A stretch of 64,000 nt of DNA from Pseudomonas fluorescens (GCF_902497895.1 NZ_CABVHQ010000023.1:22267-86266), one strand, 5' to 3'. Shown: positions 7,438 to 17,599, counted from the stretch's first letter. The notes: generated from the letters alone by a model not told the origin. A program made the numbers and translations.

Positions 7438-10400
7438 GTTGGCTCGTTACCAGTTCCAGCAGCTTATCCAAGGCCTGATTAGCCGCGCCTGCGTGGTACT
7501 CGCCGGCAAGCTCTGCGGCCTCGTGGCCGGCAGCGTCAAGCACCTCTTTAATCGCCAGCCGCACCTTGCGCACCTTAAAGGCGTTGTTGCGCCAATCATC
7601 CTGACGGTTGGCCATTACTGCGTTATCGACCGCCAGTGCCAATCCAGCGTTTTTATCCAGGTTGTCGTACAGCGCCTGGCGTGCCCCGGTGTTCATGGTC
7701 GAAGGATAGCTATTGGTGCTGCTGGGGTTCTTGGCCTGCTTGGCCAGCTCAACAACCTCCTGCAAATACTCCTGATAGCTGATGGCGTCTTCTTTGCGCT
7801 TGGCGATCAAGGCATCCAGCAAGGACGACATGGTCTCGTAATACTTCGGGTTGATCGGCGACTCATCGATGATCAGCTTGCGCACGTTGTTTTCGATGGT
7901 CTCTGCCACAGCCTCCTGGCTGCTGCGGATACCCTTGGGCAACGCTTCTACTGCATTAACGCCACGCTCCACGATCAGTTGAATCAGCGACATGTCATCG
8001 AATGCCGAGATTTTTTCGCTCTCTTCGGCACGGATGTAGGTATCGATCAAAAAACGCATATCCGGCTCATAAGCCTTGAGGTCGATGTAGTCGCCGCTGG
8101 CAACCTTCACCTCGTCACGCACCTTGTTGTAATGATCGACTTCGTCTTTGATCTCGGCAATTTGCTTGGCGCTGTAGCCTGCCTCTTCCAACTCGTTAGC
8201 CACGCTGGCAAAGCAGCGGATCAAGGCAGAGGTCATCTTGTACAGGTTTAGCCGGCGCGGCTCGTTAGCCTTGAGCTGTTCGGCATTGCCCGATTCAGTC
8301 CCGCAAAAATAGCGCAGATAAGCCGGCGTATCTCTTGGCCGATCAACCAGCTCGCACAGCGCCTTGATTGTCTCACGCGCATCCTCAAGGTCATCGCGGG
8401 CGTTACTAAGTCGGTCTTCCAGCAGGCCAGCGACATCGGCTTTATCAAAGCCATCCAGTGCTCCGCTGGTGTAGTCGCCGATAGAGTTTTCAAGCTGCTT
8501 GAACAGATCTTTGTAATCGATGATGTAACCGTATTGTTTATCTTCACCGTCCAGGCGGTTGACCCGACAGATGGCCTGAAACAGGCCGTGGTCGCGCATT
8601 TGCTTGTCGATATACAGGTAGGTGGCTGAAGGCGCGTCAAAGCCGGTCAGCAGCTTATCGACCACAATCAGCAGCTTCATCTGCCCCGGCTCTTTGACGA
8701 ACTTCTGCTTAACCTCTTTCTCGAACACTTCTGGATCTTTGCCGTTCAACATCTGGTTGTAGATATTGTATTTGCGCAGCTTCTCGGTCAATCCTTCGCC
8801 GGTAGCCTCGCCTTTAATATCAGCGGGCGATGGCTTGTAGCTGGTGACGATGGCGCAGGTGTCGGCCATGCCGGCCTTGGCGAATAACTCGTAGCACTTG
8901 CAGGCCTCGAAGATGCTGCTAGTGACCAGCATCGCGTTACCTCGCCCATTCGCTAAGCGATCACGGGTGGCCAGGTCGAGCATGATGTCGGCGACGATTT
9001 TCTCCAGCCGCGACTGGCTCGACAGCACTTTTTGCAGGGTGCCCCAACGCTGCTTCAGCTGTGCCTTGGCCAAGTCATTCAGACCCTTGGTTTTGGCCTC
9101 AAACCACTGATCGATTTTTTTCTGCGAGGTGATGTTCTGGTCAATGTCGCGGGCTTCGTAGCGTAAATCGAGCACCACGCCATCCTTAACGGCCTCATCA
9201 AACTTGTAGGTGTGGATATAACCACCAAACACCTCGATGCTCTTTTGCTTGTCCGCCTTGAGCAGCGGCGTGCCGGTGAAACCGACAAACAGCGCATTGG
9301 GCAGAATCGCCTTCATCGCCTTGTGCAGTTCGCCAGACTGGGTGCGGTGGCACTCATCGACGAACACATAAATATCACCCTTAGCTCGAAAATCAGCAGG
9401 CAGGTTCTTACGCAACTCCTCAAGGAAACCTTTGATATCCGGGTTCTCTGATTCGTCTTCTTCGCGGCTGCCAAATTTATGCACCAACGAACACAACAGC
9501 CAGGGCACCGGCTGGTTCAGTTTGGCGATCAGGTCAGCGCCGCTCTGGCTACGATAAATCTGCTCATTGACGCCCGTAAAGACCTTCTCGATCTGCTCAT
9601 CTAGCTCGGTGCGGTCGGTGATGATCAGTACCCGAGAGTCCTGGACGTTTTCACGAATCCACTTGGCTAGCCAGACCATGGTCAGTGACTTACCACTGCC
9701 TTGCGTGTGCCAGATGATCCCGCCCTCACGGCGGCGCAGGTGATCCTGCGCTGCACGCACACCGAAATACTGATTCTGCCGGCAGAGCTTTTTCACCCCG
9801 CTGTCGTACACCACATAGTCGTGCACCAACTCCAGCAAACGGCGTTTGCTGCACACCTGCTGCAGGTGACGATCCAGAAGGTTCTCGACCGGACTGTCTT
9901 CCTTCCACGCCAGGAAGTACTTCTCCCCAGTCTGGATAGTGCCGTAGCGCATGCCCTGCGTATCGTTGCCCGCCATCACCAACTGCATGGTGGAGAAGAA
10001 CGGCTGGATGAATTCAGGCTTCTGGTTATCAAGGTTCTGGCGAATGCCCTGATTGACTGCCGTTCGGGAACGTTTCAACTCCAGCACCGCTAAGGCGATA
10101 CCGTTAATGTACAGCACGATATCTGGACGTTTGGTGTTGGCCTTGGCGTCTGCGCCCTTAACCGTTACTTCCTCGGCCAGTGCGAAGTGGTTGTTCTCGG
10201 CGTTTTTCCAGTCGACTAACCACACCGTTTGGGTGTTCTCGCCCACCTCGGGCTTGACGCGTACCCCGTAGCGCAGCAGTTCATACACCGCCTTATTGCG
10301 GTCATACAGACTTTTGCTGGCATCAGCGGCCACCTTGGTCAGCTCGAACAAGGCGCGGGTAATCAGCGTGGCGTCTACGCCCTCCTTGGTCAGCCAGCTG

Positions 10401-10546
10401 CGCAGTAGCTCTTGCTCGATGTTGGCGTTGCCGGCGCGATCTGCCCAGTCACCCAGGTACTCGTAGTCGAGGGTGTGCTGGAACAGCGCAACCACTCGGT
10501 CTTGGGTCTTACGTTCGATCTGGCCGACCGAGTTCATGCGAGCCAC
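7427..10546 (-). CDS. hsdR: type I restriction enzyme, restriction and translocase subunit HsdR
   Basis: A 1039-aa protein of normal HsdR length. The N-terminal nuclease domain has the PD-(D/E)xK motif, seen as RPDIVLY followed by LELKR at about residues 140-158. The SF2 translocase follows: Walker A GSGKS near residue 282, the DECHR motif II, and FTGTP motif III, then the second RecA-like domain and the helical C-terminal region that docks to the methylase. It pumps unmodified DNA and cuts it at a distance. It overlaps the upstream ATPase gene by 13 bp and the metalloprotease gene by 11 bp, so it is part of a coupled operon with hsdM and hsdS. Confidence 0.96.
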   Translation of the reverse strand: MARMNSVGQIERKTQDRVVALFQHTLDYEYLGDWADRAGNANIEQELLRSWLTKEGVDATLITRALFELTKVAADASKSLYDRNKAVYELLRYGVRVKPEVGENTQTVWLVDWKNAENNHFALAEEVTVKGADAKANTKRPDIVLYINGIALAVLELKRSRTAVNQGIRQNLDNQKPEFIQPFFSTMQLVMAGNDTQGMRYGTIQTGEKYFLAWKEDSPVENLLDRHLQQVCSKRRLLELVHDYVVYDSGVKKLCRQNQYFGVRAAQDHLRRREGGIIWHTQGSGKSLTMVWLAKWIRENVQDSRVLIITDRTELDEQIEKVFTGVNEQIYRSQSGADLIAKLNQPVPWLLCSLVHKFGSREEDESENPDIKGFLEELRKNLPADFRAKGDIYVFVDECHRTQSGELHKAMKAILPNALFVGFTGTPLLKADKQKSIEVFGGYIHTYKFDEAVKDGVVLDLRYEARDIDQNITSQKKIDQWFEAKTKGLNDLAKAQLKQRWGTLQKVLSSQSRLEKIVADIMLDLATRDRLANGRGNAMLVTSSIFEACKCYELFAKAGMADTCAIVTSYKPSPADIKGEATGEGLTEKLRKYNIYNQMLNGKDPEVFEKEVKQKFVKEPGQMKLLIVVDKLLTGFDAPSATYLYIDKQMRDHGLFQAICRVNRLDGEDKQYGYIIDYKDLFKQLENSIGDYTSGALDGFDKADVAGLLEDRLSNARDDLEDARETIKALCELVDRPRDTPAYLRYFCGTESGNAEQLKANEPRRLNLYKMTSALIRCFASVANELEEAGYSAKQIAEIKDEVDHYNKVRDEVKVASGDYIDLKAYEPDMRFLIDTYIRAEESEKISAFDDMSLIQLIVERGVNAVEALPKGIRSSQEAVAETIENNVRKLIIDESPINPKYYETMSSLLDALIAKRKEDAISYQEYLQEVVELAKQAKNPSSTNSYPSTMNTGARQALYDNLDKNAGLALAVDNAVMANRQDDWRNNAFKVRKVRLAIKEVLDAAGHEAAELAGEYHAGAANQALDKLLELVTSQRDY

Positions 10547-12456
10547 CCGTGAATCTCACTAATCCACCCTGGAGTTTTATGATTCACGGTTAATGCCGAA
10601 ATATATTGTTCAGAAAAAATATATTTATTATTTCCCGAATCAAAAAAACGTTCAATTGCCTGCCGTTCGCTAGTGCGAAGATCTAGCGCAAAATACGAAT
10701 TCTCATCTTCGACTACACCTGCGTTATTTAAAAATGAAAGATAATCGAAATCATTAATAAATTCTTTGAGTGTTTGAAAAAATAGCGGGCCATTTAATAC
10801 ATCTTCTATCTCGGTTTTTGGAGAAACAGGATTAGAGTTGATGTTGACAAGCTTTGCCTCTTTGCTTTTTGGATCGTTTACGATGCGCTTACAAATCAAG
10901 TTGGAATGATTTTTTGTCTCGTACACTACCAGTTCAGGGTCAGTGTCAGATATGAGTATTATTTTTCCTGTGATTTCATCTTTGAAGTCCTCATAAGACA
11001 CGAGGAGATGCTGATAAAGCCTCTTTATCTCTCTAGCCCCGCCAACGGGAACGATTCGCAGCCTTTTCCTCGCAATGGATTCGCCAAAGTAAGCGCTGAG
11101 ATATATCTTCTCTGAGCTACCCTCGCAAATAATCCAATTAAATGGATTGTCGCCAATGGCGCTAGTAATTATAGATTGAACGAAATCATTTATGCTCTTT
11201 AATCTTATGTCGTATGGTAAGACTCCGCGACTACCACTCGAAAGCTGCTTCACTTGCTCGCGATGACTAGATAGATTTATAAGATCAACAAAATGTTCGT
11301 TTTCGTGCTTTGTAATTATAGCGGCACTACCTGACTCTATTGTTGGGAAAAACCCGTACCAATGAGTAGAGAAAAGGAGCTGTCTACAGGATTTGCTTAT
11401 GTCATAGATCGCATCAAATTGATCAAAGCAAGCCGACATATGTAAAGACGACTCAGGTTCATCAATGGCAAGTATCAGATTATCTCCGCTTGTTCGATGG
11501 TTTTTTATTAGGCTATGAGCAACATCGATGATCGCTTTCTGCTTTTCTCCGGAGCTGAGAGCGTTAATCTCTAGCCAGCCATCTCCTTGCCGCTTATGCA
11601 ATTTTCTTATTTTAAAAAAGGCCTGGATGATTAGGTTGTATACATCTTGTTTCTTAAGGTTCTGCTGCCTGTCAGTAGGTGTTCTATAAGAATAATCTAC
11701 AAGCTCAGTTGATAACGCATCAATAAATTCATTTAAGCTTCTATTTATATCTTGAACTAACCTTCCTGTAACGCGAGCCTCTAGAATCTCATTCAGGGTT
11801 TCGCCCATTAAAACTTGAATTTCAGCCGCCTCAAGCTTGGTAAAGACTTCTGAATCTATCTCTTTCGGTATGTAGATATAATCTATCGTGCTTTTAATTT
11901 CTTGTAGTAGTGGAGTGAAGACTGCCATCTCAGCCTCGTCAAGCGAGGTTAGTGATGCCTCTACGGCATCCCCTAGATGAATCTCTACAAGTTTCCGGCA
12001 ATTGAATATAGATAATGTAGTGTTTCCCGCATGATCAATCCCTATGGGAATCAAATAGCTATCGCTCATGCCTAGATTTTTAGACAGTACTTCTCTGTGA
12101 GTAATGAATTTTTTTATGTGCGATCTATGAGCTGGGTTTACGTCCTGTTCTGATATGTTTTCGGCAAGAAAACTTAGCTTTTTAGCAAGTATTTCAAGCT
12201 CGCCGCTGAGTTCTTTCTTTTTAACCATAAATATTGGTAGTATACATGGCTTGGTTTCAGTGATGCCGCTCCTTTTTACCGCCACATTAAGAGCTAAGGC
12301 TTTTTCATTGAAAAATGCATCAAGCGCTTCAAGAATGGAGCTTTTGCCAATACCATTATCGCCAACAAGCCCGCAAAAGTTTCCCTCATCAGTCAAAGGT
12401 ATATAATTTATACCTCTATACGTTTTGATGTATCTTAAAAAAACACCAACTATCAT
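10534..12456 (-). CDS. OLD-like AAA ATPase with Toprim nuclease domain, embedded in RM operon
   Basis: A 640-aa protein with an SMC/ABC-type ATPase: Walker A GDNGIGKSS near residues 33-41, the signature LSSGEKQ, and Walker B LILAIDEPESSLH. The C-terminal part has a Toprim layout, CEGSSEK near residue 445 and ISDTDPE near 503, the acidic residues that bind metal. This is the architecture of OLD-family nucleases, many of which act in phage defence. The gene lies between hsdS and hsdR and overlaps hsdR by 13 bp. Its base composition is much more AT-rich than hsdM and hsdR, so it was probably inserted into the operon later. It could act alone or modulate the RM system. Confidence 0.88.
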   Translation of the reverse strand: MIVGVFLRYIKTYRGINYIPLTDEGNFCGLVGDNGIGKSSILEALDAFFNEKALALNVAVKRSGITETKPCILPIFMVKKKELSGELEILAKKLSFLAENISEQDVNPAHRSHIKKFITHREVLSKNLGMSDSYLIPIGIDHAGNTTLSIFNCRKLVEIHLGDAVEASLTSLDEAEMAVFTPLLQEIKSTIDYIYIPKEIDSEVFTKLEAAEIQVLMGETLNEILEARVTGRLVQDINRSLNEFIDALSTELVDYSYRTPTDRQQNLKKQDVYNLIIQAFFKIRKLHKRQGDGWLEINALSSGEKQKAIIDVAHSLIKNHRTSGDNLILAIDEPESSLHMSACFDQFDAIYDISKSCRQLLFSTHWYGFFPTIESGSAAIITKHENEHFVDLINLSSHREQVKQLSSGSRGVLPYDIRLKSINDFVQSIITSAIGDNPFNWIICEGSSEKIYLSAYFGESIARKRLRIVPVGGAREIKRLYQHLLVSYEDFKDEITGKIILISDTDPELVVYETKNHSNLICKRIVNDPKSKEAKLVNINSNPVSPKTEIEDVLNGPLFFQTLKEFINDFDYLSFLNNAGVVEDENSYFALDLRTSERQAIERFFDSGNNKYIFSEQYISALTVNHKTPGWISEIHGWLA

Positions 12457-12553
12457 GTCGAGTCCCTTCAGGTTTTAACTTGAGCCAAGTAGCAAGTTAT
12501 TGTTCGCCATTAGAAGCGGTACTAATTGAGCAGCGAACAAAATAGTTATTTCG

Positions 12554-13810
12554 CTATATCAATCTTATCCTTCCGGTTAGCAATTCCTGCATCATGCCCT
12601 GTTTTATTTGGCGGGCTTTGTCGCGACGGGTATCGAGGGTAGCTAGTTCACTGTCCATGTCGGAGAGGATGGTGCCGATTGCAGTTTGTTCTTGAACTGG
12701 AGGAATTTTTATGGAAATTCGTCCAAGCGCACCGCGAGATATACGCTTATGAGTGGTTCCACCGCTTCGATCACTAACTGCTCGAAACCATTCAGGAGTT
12801 GAAAACAGATTCGAAAGAAAGACTCGATCAGCAGTATCCATCGCTGGTCGGAAAATTGTGACGTCAACGGCAGTCACAATTTTTTCTTCACCGATGTCCG
12901 GCAGTACGCAAGCCCTGCCTGCGGGGTCAGCTAACCGACATAAAAGCAAATCCCCACGTCGTAGCTCTTTACATCGTAGTGACGTGAAAGAGTTTTCATA
13001 AATGTACCTTCTGACATCTTTCTCAACGAATTTACCAATCCCAATGTTCCCAGTCTGTATCAAGCGGACACCCTGATTTGTGATGTGCTCTGACTCAATC
13101 CAATCGCCGTCATCAAAAAGTTCTTTTTTTCTCTCGGCTATCTCGAATAACGTCTTTATCTCCCACTCCCCACTAAACCCCGGCAGGCGTTGTTGGCCGG
13201 TGAGGAGTTGTTGCATGGTGGCTTGTTTGATGTCGAGCTTTTTGACGATCAGTTTATCTAGGCCGCTGATCAGGGCGTCCATATCGGACAAGGCAGCGGC
13301 GATGGCGCGCTGCTCATCAATACTGGGTACTGGCAGAAATGTTGAGTCTAAGTCAGATTTTTTTACATGGACAAATGAAGACTTAAAACCATGCGCTTTC
13401 TTAGCTATATCCTCCTCAATGCGTGAAAACACAATATAGGCGAATTCGGCAGTCAGTTTTTTTCGATCGGGAATTACTTTGAATATATGTTGATTTAAAA
13501 CGCCTTCAGGCCCCGACCAAGTTCTTGCGCCAAACGACGAGCCAAGCGTGCCTGACCATGCAAATAAAAGATCACCCTCTACTACTCGATTCCGTTCGTT
13601 AATTAAGCCGGGAAAGTAGTTGAAGCTCGCGTCGGCATCATTAAGATTTTGAATGCGTATGATTGGCAGCCCAAAATTTGACCACTCCGAAGGTTTAAAC
13701 ACGCAGCCATTTATTAACTTCATTGTCTCGGAAATTGTGGCGACATCCCAATCCTCCGGAATCACCCCCACTTCAGTCAGCTTGTACTCTGGCCTCATTT
13801 TCGCATTCAT
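12554..13810 (-). CDS. hsdS: type I restriction enzyme specificity subunit HsdS
   Basis: A 418-aa protein starting at ATG 13810, which overlaps the hsdM stop (ATGA). Longer in-frame ORF upstream lies inside hsdM and is not used. It has two target-recognition domains, at about residues 15-190 and 225-400, each ending in a conserved helix with similar text: IDEQRAIAAALSDMDALI and VQEQTAIGTILSDMDSEL, each followed by a QxxMQxLLTGxxRL tail. Each domain reads half of a bipartite target; the repeats set the spacing. The TRDs are AT-rich relative to the conserved repeats, as usual for swapped specificity modules. Confidence 0.95.
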   Translation of the reverse strand: MNAKMRPEYKLTEVGVIPEDWDVATISETMKLINGCVFKPSEWSNFGLPIIRIQNLNDADASFNYFPGLINERNRVVEGDLLFAWSGTLGSSFGARTWSGPEGVLNQHIFKVIPDRKKLTAEFAYIVFSRIEEDIAKKAHGFKSSFVHVKKSDLDSTFLPVPSIDEQRAIAAALSDMDALISGLDKLIVKKLDIKQATMQQLLTGQQRLPGFSGEWEIKTLFEIAERKKELFDDGDWIESEHITNQGVRLIQTGNIGIGKFVEKDVRRYIYENSFTSLRCKELRRGDLLLCRLADPAGRACVLPDIGEEKIVTAVDVTIFRPAMDTADRVFLSNLFSTPEWFRAVSDRSGGTTHKRISRGALGRISIKIPPVQEQTAIGTILSDMDSELATLDTRRDKARQIKQGMMQELLTGRIRLI

Positions 13811-16215
13811 AACGCAAAGCCCATCTTGGCTAGATGCGCACTCACCTTGGATGCCAGCGCCTCGACTTCGATGGTCAATTTCGGCAAAGGCGTGGCATAG
13901 CGCTCGGCCAGTTGGCGAATGCGCGAGGTCAAGGCTTGGGAGACGCGATCCAGTTCGGTCTGTACATCCACGGCCAAGGTCGCCAGCCATTTGTCTTCAA
14001 TCACCAAGCCTTTGATATCTGCTTCGCTGAGTTGGGTATATTGCTTGGCGACTTCTACATCGAGGGCCTTTTGCGCATCTTTGACCTTTTTACCTGCAGC
14101 GGATTCTTGTTCCAGTACGGCGAGGTAGTGCTCAAGGGCAGCGCGTTCATCGGCGGCAGCCAGGTCGTTCTTGATCGCCTTGATGCGGTCTTTCACGCTT
14201 TTGGCGCTGAGTTTGCCTTTGTCGGTTTTACCCTCGGCTAACAGGCCGTCTTCGCCGCCTTGCTCTTCGTCCAGCTCTTCTAACTGGCGGCTAAAGGTGT
14301 CGCGGGCAGCTTCCAGCTGTTCGATTGCTGCGGCGTCAGTTGCGAAGTAGCGCTTGATCAGCAGCTCTGGCGGCAGCAAATCGGTGTTCGGTTGGCCTTG
14401 GTTGGCACCATCAACAATCAGCGCCTGCCAGCCGTCACTGACCAGCTGATAGAGATCGTCCTGCATGGCTGTAGCCCAGTAATCGAGCAGGTGCTGGTAC
14501 ACGTCGTAAGCATCCAGCAACGGGGCTTGGGCGAAGCTGGCGAGCAGGTCTTCGGCCAGGCTGTCGATCAAAGCCTTGGGTTTGTCGCCAATTGCGATGG
14601 CGTGCAGATTCGGACGATTGCGAGTTTTCCAGCCTTCGAACAGCTCGGTGATGGTCTGGTTGAAAGTGGTGAATTCTGGGTGGCCAAAGATGGTCGGCTT
14701 GATCTCGCCAATAGCCACTTGCAGCTGGCTGTAGCCGGCCCGTGCCGGGGCAAACAAGCTAGTGCGCACCGCTGGGATAACCTGCCAATAGGCGGCCAAA
14801 GCGTCGATGTCGCAGTTGGGGATGCCGCCTTGCAGGTGGGCGGCAATGTCTTGCAGGTCTTCGGCAGCGCTGGCGTCGATATAGCGCGGGATGTTGAGGT
14901 TGTAGTCGTTGGCAGCAATCTCGGCCAGCGGCACTAGGCGAGCGTATTTAGCCACTTCGTGCTGCTGGGTGAAGGTGTCGACAATCTTGTGAATGTCTTG
15001 CTCGCGCAGGCGGTTTTTGTTCCCGTCTTTAATAAAACCTTTACTGGCATCCAGCATAAAGATGCCTTTGCGGCTGTGGGCTTGCTCTTTATTCAGCACG
15101 ATGATGCAGGCCGGGATGCCGGTGCCGTAAAACAGGTTGGCCGGTAGGCCGATGATGCCCTTGATAAAGCCCTGCTGGAGGATGCGCTGGCGAATAGTGC
15201 CCTCGGCACCACCACGGAACAGCACACCGTGGGGCAGAATCACCGCGCCTTTACCGGCGTGTTTAAGCGAGGTGAGGATGTGCAGCAAGAAGGCGTAATC
15301 CCCATTTTTCTCCGGAGGGATGCCAAAGCCGAAGCGCTCAAACTCATCCTCTGCCGGGTTGAAGCCGTTGCTCCAAGCCTTGGTCGAAAACGGCGGGTTG
15401 GCGACGACAAAGTCAAAACGCTTGAGGTTGCCTTTGAACGGGCCATGGGCCTCGGTGAAGTAAGGAGCAGAGAGGCTGTTGTCCTTCCAGATGGTGGCTG
15501 TCTCGCAGCTGTGCAAGATCATGTTCATCTTGGCCAAGGCGCTGGTGGCGTTGTCCATTTCCTGGCCGTAGATGCTCAGGTCGAGATTGGTGGCGTGCTT
15601 GGCTTCGTCGTGGGCTTTCAGCAACAGCGAGCCAGAGCCGCAGGCCGGGTCATAAATGGTCTGGGTGCTGTCGGTGGCGGCATTAATACCGATGACCTTG
15701 GCCATGATCCGTGAGACTTCTGCCGGGGTGTAGAACTGGCCCTTACTTTTGCCCGACTCTGTGGCGAAGTGGCGCATCAGGTATTCGTAAGCATCGCCGA
15801 GGATGTCGTCCCCCTGAGCGCGGTTGTCTTTGAAGTTGAGGCCGGGGGAATCGAAAATGCTGACCAGGTTGGACAGCCGATCCACCATCTCTTTGCCTTT
15901 GCCAAGCTTCTCGGCATCGTTGAAGTCGGCCACATCAATCACGCCGGTCAGGCCGTTGGCCTCGGCAAGGGTGCGAATGATGATGTTGAGCTTGTCGCCA
16001 ATCTCCTTGTCGCCTTTGAGCGCGACCATGTCGGCAAAACCACCGCCGACCGGCACTTCAAGCATGGCGTTTTTGCCGGCGTACTTGTCGGATACGTACT
16101 TCACGAACAACAGCACTAGGACGTAATCCTTGTACTGCGAAGCATCCATACCGCCACGCAACTCGTCGCAGGATTTCCACAGGGACGAATAGAGTTCAGA
16201 TTTTTTGATGGCCAT
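13807..16215 (-). CDS. hsdM: type I N6-adenine DNA methyltransferase HsdM
   Basis: An 802-aa protein starting at ATG 16215 (MAIKKSELYSSLW...). The ORF is open further upstream, but homology to the family begins here. It has the N-terminal helical HsdM domain, the SAM-binding motif DPACGSGSLLL near residue 190 and the catalytic NPPF motif near residue 273. The protein is longer than the common 500-aa HsdM because of a C-terminal extension rich in charged helices, as in the EcoR124-like long variants. It is the first gene of the operon hsdM-hsdS-ATPase-hsdR-metalloprotease. It methylates host sites and, with HsdS and HsdR, forms the restriction complex. Confidence 0.95.
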   Translation of the reverse strand: MAIKKSELYSSLWKSCDELRGGMDASQYKDYVLVLLFVKYVSDKYAGKNAMLEVPVGGGFADMVALKGDKEIGDKLNIIIRTLAEANGLTGVIDVADFNDAEKLGKGKEMVDRLSNLVSIFDSPGLNFKDNRAQGDDILGDAYEYLMRHFATESGKSKGQFYTPAEVSRIMAKVIGINAATDSTQTIYDPACGSGSLLLKAHDEAKHATNLDLSIYGQEMDNATSALAKMNMILHSCETATIWKDNSLSAPYFTEAHGPFKGNLKRFDFVVANPPFSTKAWSNGFNPAEDEFERFGFGIPPEKNGDYAFLLHILTSLKHAGKGAVILPHGVLFRGGAEGTIRQRILQQGFIKGIIGLPANLFYGTGIPACIIVLNKEQAHSRKGIFMLDASKGFIKDGNKNRLREQDIHKIVDTFTQQHEVAKYARLVPLAEIAANDYNLNIPRYIDASAAEDLQDIAAHLQGGIPNCDIDALAAYWQVIPAVRTSLFAPARAGYSQLQVAIGEIKPTIFGHPEFTTFNQTITELFEGWKTRNRPNLHAIAIGDKPKALIDSLAEDLLASFAQAPLLDAYDVYQHLLDYWATAMQDDLYQLVSDGWQALIVDGANQGQPNTDLLPPELLIKRYFATDAAAIEQLEAARDTFSRQLEELDEEQGGEDGLLAEGKTDKGKLSAKSVKDRIKAIKNDLAAADERAALEHYLAVLEQESAAGKKVKDAQKALDVEVAKQYTQLSEADIKGLVIEDKWLATLAVDVQTELDRVSQALTSRIRQLAERYATPLPKLTIEVEALASKVSAHLAKMGFAL

Positions 16216-16695
16216 GAGGTGCGTTACTGCCTGAGCAAATGGGTAGGAATGAGGTGACCATACGACTAGGTATTGCACCTGATCGGTTGCGCGAACGGCC
16301 TGCAAAGGCTGTGTGTCGATTGATGCGAAATATGCACTATTGACTTGGAAACCTGAGAGTTGACTACAACTTTGGCTCGTTGGTGCGTGCGGCATAGAGC
16401 AAGAAGCTGCTTTGCGTGCTTCATGCAGAACCCCGGGAAACCCATGAGTGCGTCGCTGTGGTGACCTAGGTAGCCAATGCCCCAGTTGATACTGCTGCTC
16501 CATGCTGCCTTCCGCGCGCTCGGTGATATCTTGCATTGTCGTGATGTGGGAGATCTGGCGCAACCATCATAAGGTGTCCGCTTGCCCCTTCAAGAGTTGA
16601 GAGCAGAGCTTTTACCCTCGCTACTATAATCGTAGGATTTGAGGTCAGCCGGGATCCTGTCCACACTGCTGGCCTTCTGTCAGATGGAGGTCACG
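16216..16695. promoter_or_regulatory. divergent intergenic region between hsdM and the 157-aa gene
   Basis: 480 bp without a convincing gene, which must hold the promoters for both directions. A perfect TATAAT lies at 16,625-16,630 on the plus strand, about 65 bp before the 157-aa gene, but no good -35 box stands at the right distance (TTGAGA at 16,597 is 22 bp away). The hsdM promoter cannot be placed by eye. Confidence 0.35.
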
Positions 16696-17169
16696 ATGCC
16701 CCATACAGCCCAGCAGAAATCCAAAGCTCGACGAGGCCGCCCGAGGCTCGAAACGCAACGAACCCACTATCAAATCAAGCTTTCGGGGTGGGATTTTACG
16801 TGGTCGCTCAGCCTAGCCCTGGCCAATAATTTGAGGGCTAACGAAGGTCATTATCATGAACATCTGATCCTGACGTTGAGGGGCGAAGTGCTCTACCCGG
16901 AGAGCTTCAAATACCCAGAGGTAGAGTGCCAGCTCTACGCAGATCCTCGATTGATGCAGGACATGGCCCTCCCAAAAGGAATAGGGTCTATGACCGCGAG
17001 CGGGACACGGTTGGTTGCGTATATAGCAGTGCCCCGCGAGCGGATGGATACCTTGGCCGGTGTGGCCGACCGACTTCTTTCCCTAGAGTTGAATGCTACC
17101 CCTCTGCATTACCGCCGTGCGCTGGTTATGTCGATTCATTTGGGTACAGAGCCAGAGCCTGATTGGTGA
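16696..17169 (+). CDS. unknown 157-aa protein between the RM and Zorya operons
   Basis: I chose ATG 16696 because GGAGG lies 5-6 nt upstream. The frame is open to 16639, with further starts at 16639 and 16684. The N-terminus is basic and resembles an AT-hook-like tail (RRGRPRLE). The rest is a compact alpha/beta protein with strands such as LILTLRGEVLYP and TRLVAYIAVP and no catalytic motif. It points toward zorA, 233 bp before the small ORF upstream of it. I do not recognise the family. Its position between two defence systems makes a defence or regulatory role possible. Confidence 0.6.
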   Translation: MPHTAQQKSKARRGRPRLETQRTHYQIKLSGWDFTWSLSLALANNLRANEGHYHEHLILTLRGEVLYPESFKYPEVECQLYADPRLMQDMALPKGIGSMTASGTRLVAYIAVPRERMDTLAGVADRLLSLELNATPLHYRRALVMSIHLGTEPEPDW

Positions 17170-17401
17170 TCCCATGCTGGCTTAACTGGATGCCCTCTAG
17201 ATAGGAGGCAAGCTTCCGGGATTTAGCCCCTGTGTCGGTCGATTGTGGCGCGCGAACTCTTCAGTCCTCAACGGCCTCAGCTTTGTTTAGATCTTTCTCT
17301 TTCAGTCGCCACAGGCAGAAAACGGCCCAAAGAAGCTCTTCAGATGTGTCTACAAAACCAGAGGCGATTCAAAGAGCTATACATTTGTAAAGCAAACGGC
17401 C

Positions 17402-17599
17402 ATGTTTGAGGGAAAGGGGGGCTCTGTCAGTTTCAGAGTATTCCCACGCTTTAAGCACCTGCTCGAAGAGGCGGCGGCCCGTGAGCGGCTGCCTCTTGCA
17501 AACACGCTTGAAATATTGCCCTTTGTGTATTGCAAGGAGCATGGGACGGAGGCTCCTACCGAGCCTAAGGTCGAAAGCCATCATGGAGAGAAGTCCTAG
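17402..17599 (+). CDS. small ORF translationally coupled to zorA
   Basis: A 65-aa ORF from ATG 17402. Its TAG stop shares a base with the GTG start of zorA (TAGTG), so ribosomes could pass directly from one to the other. The upstream frame stays open to about 17,290 but offers no better start, and there is no clear ribosome site before 17402. The protein has a helical, basic centre (FKHLLEEAAARERLP) and two cysteines or histidines near the end. It is not one of the named Zorya components. It may be a leader, a regulator or an additional subunit. Confidence 0.45.
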   Translation: MFEGKGGSVSFRVFPRFKHLLEEAAARERLPLANTLEILPFVYCKEHGTEAPTEPKVESHHGEKS

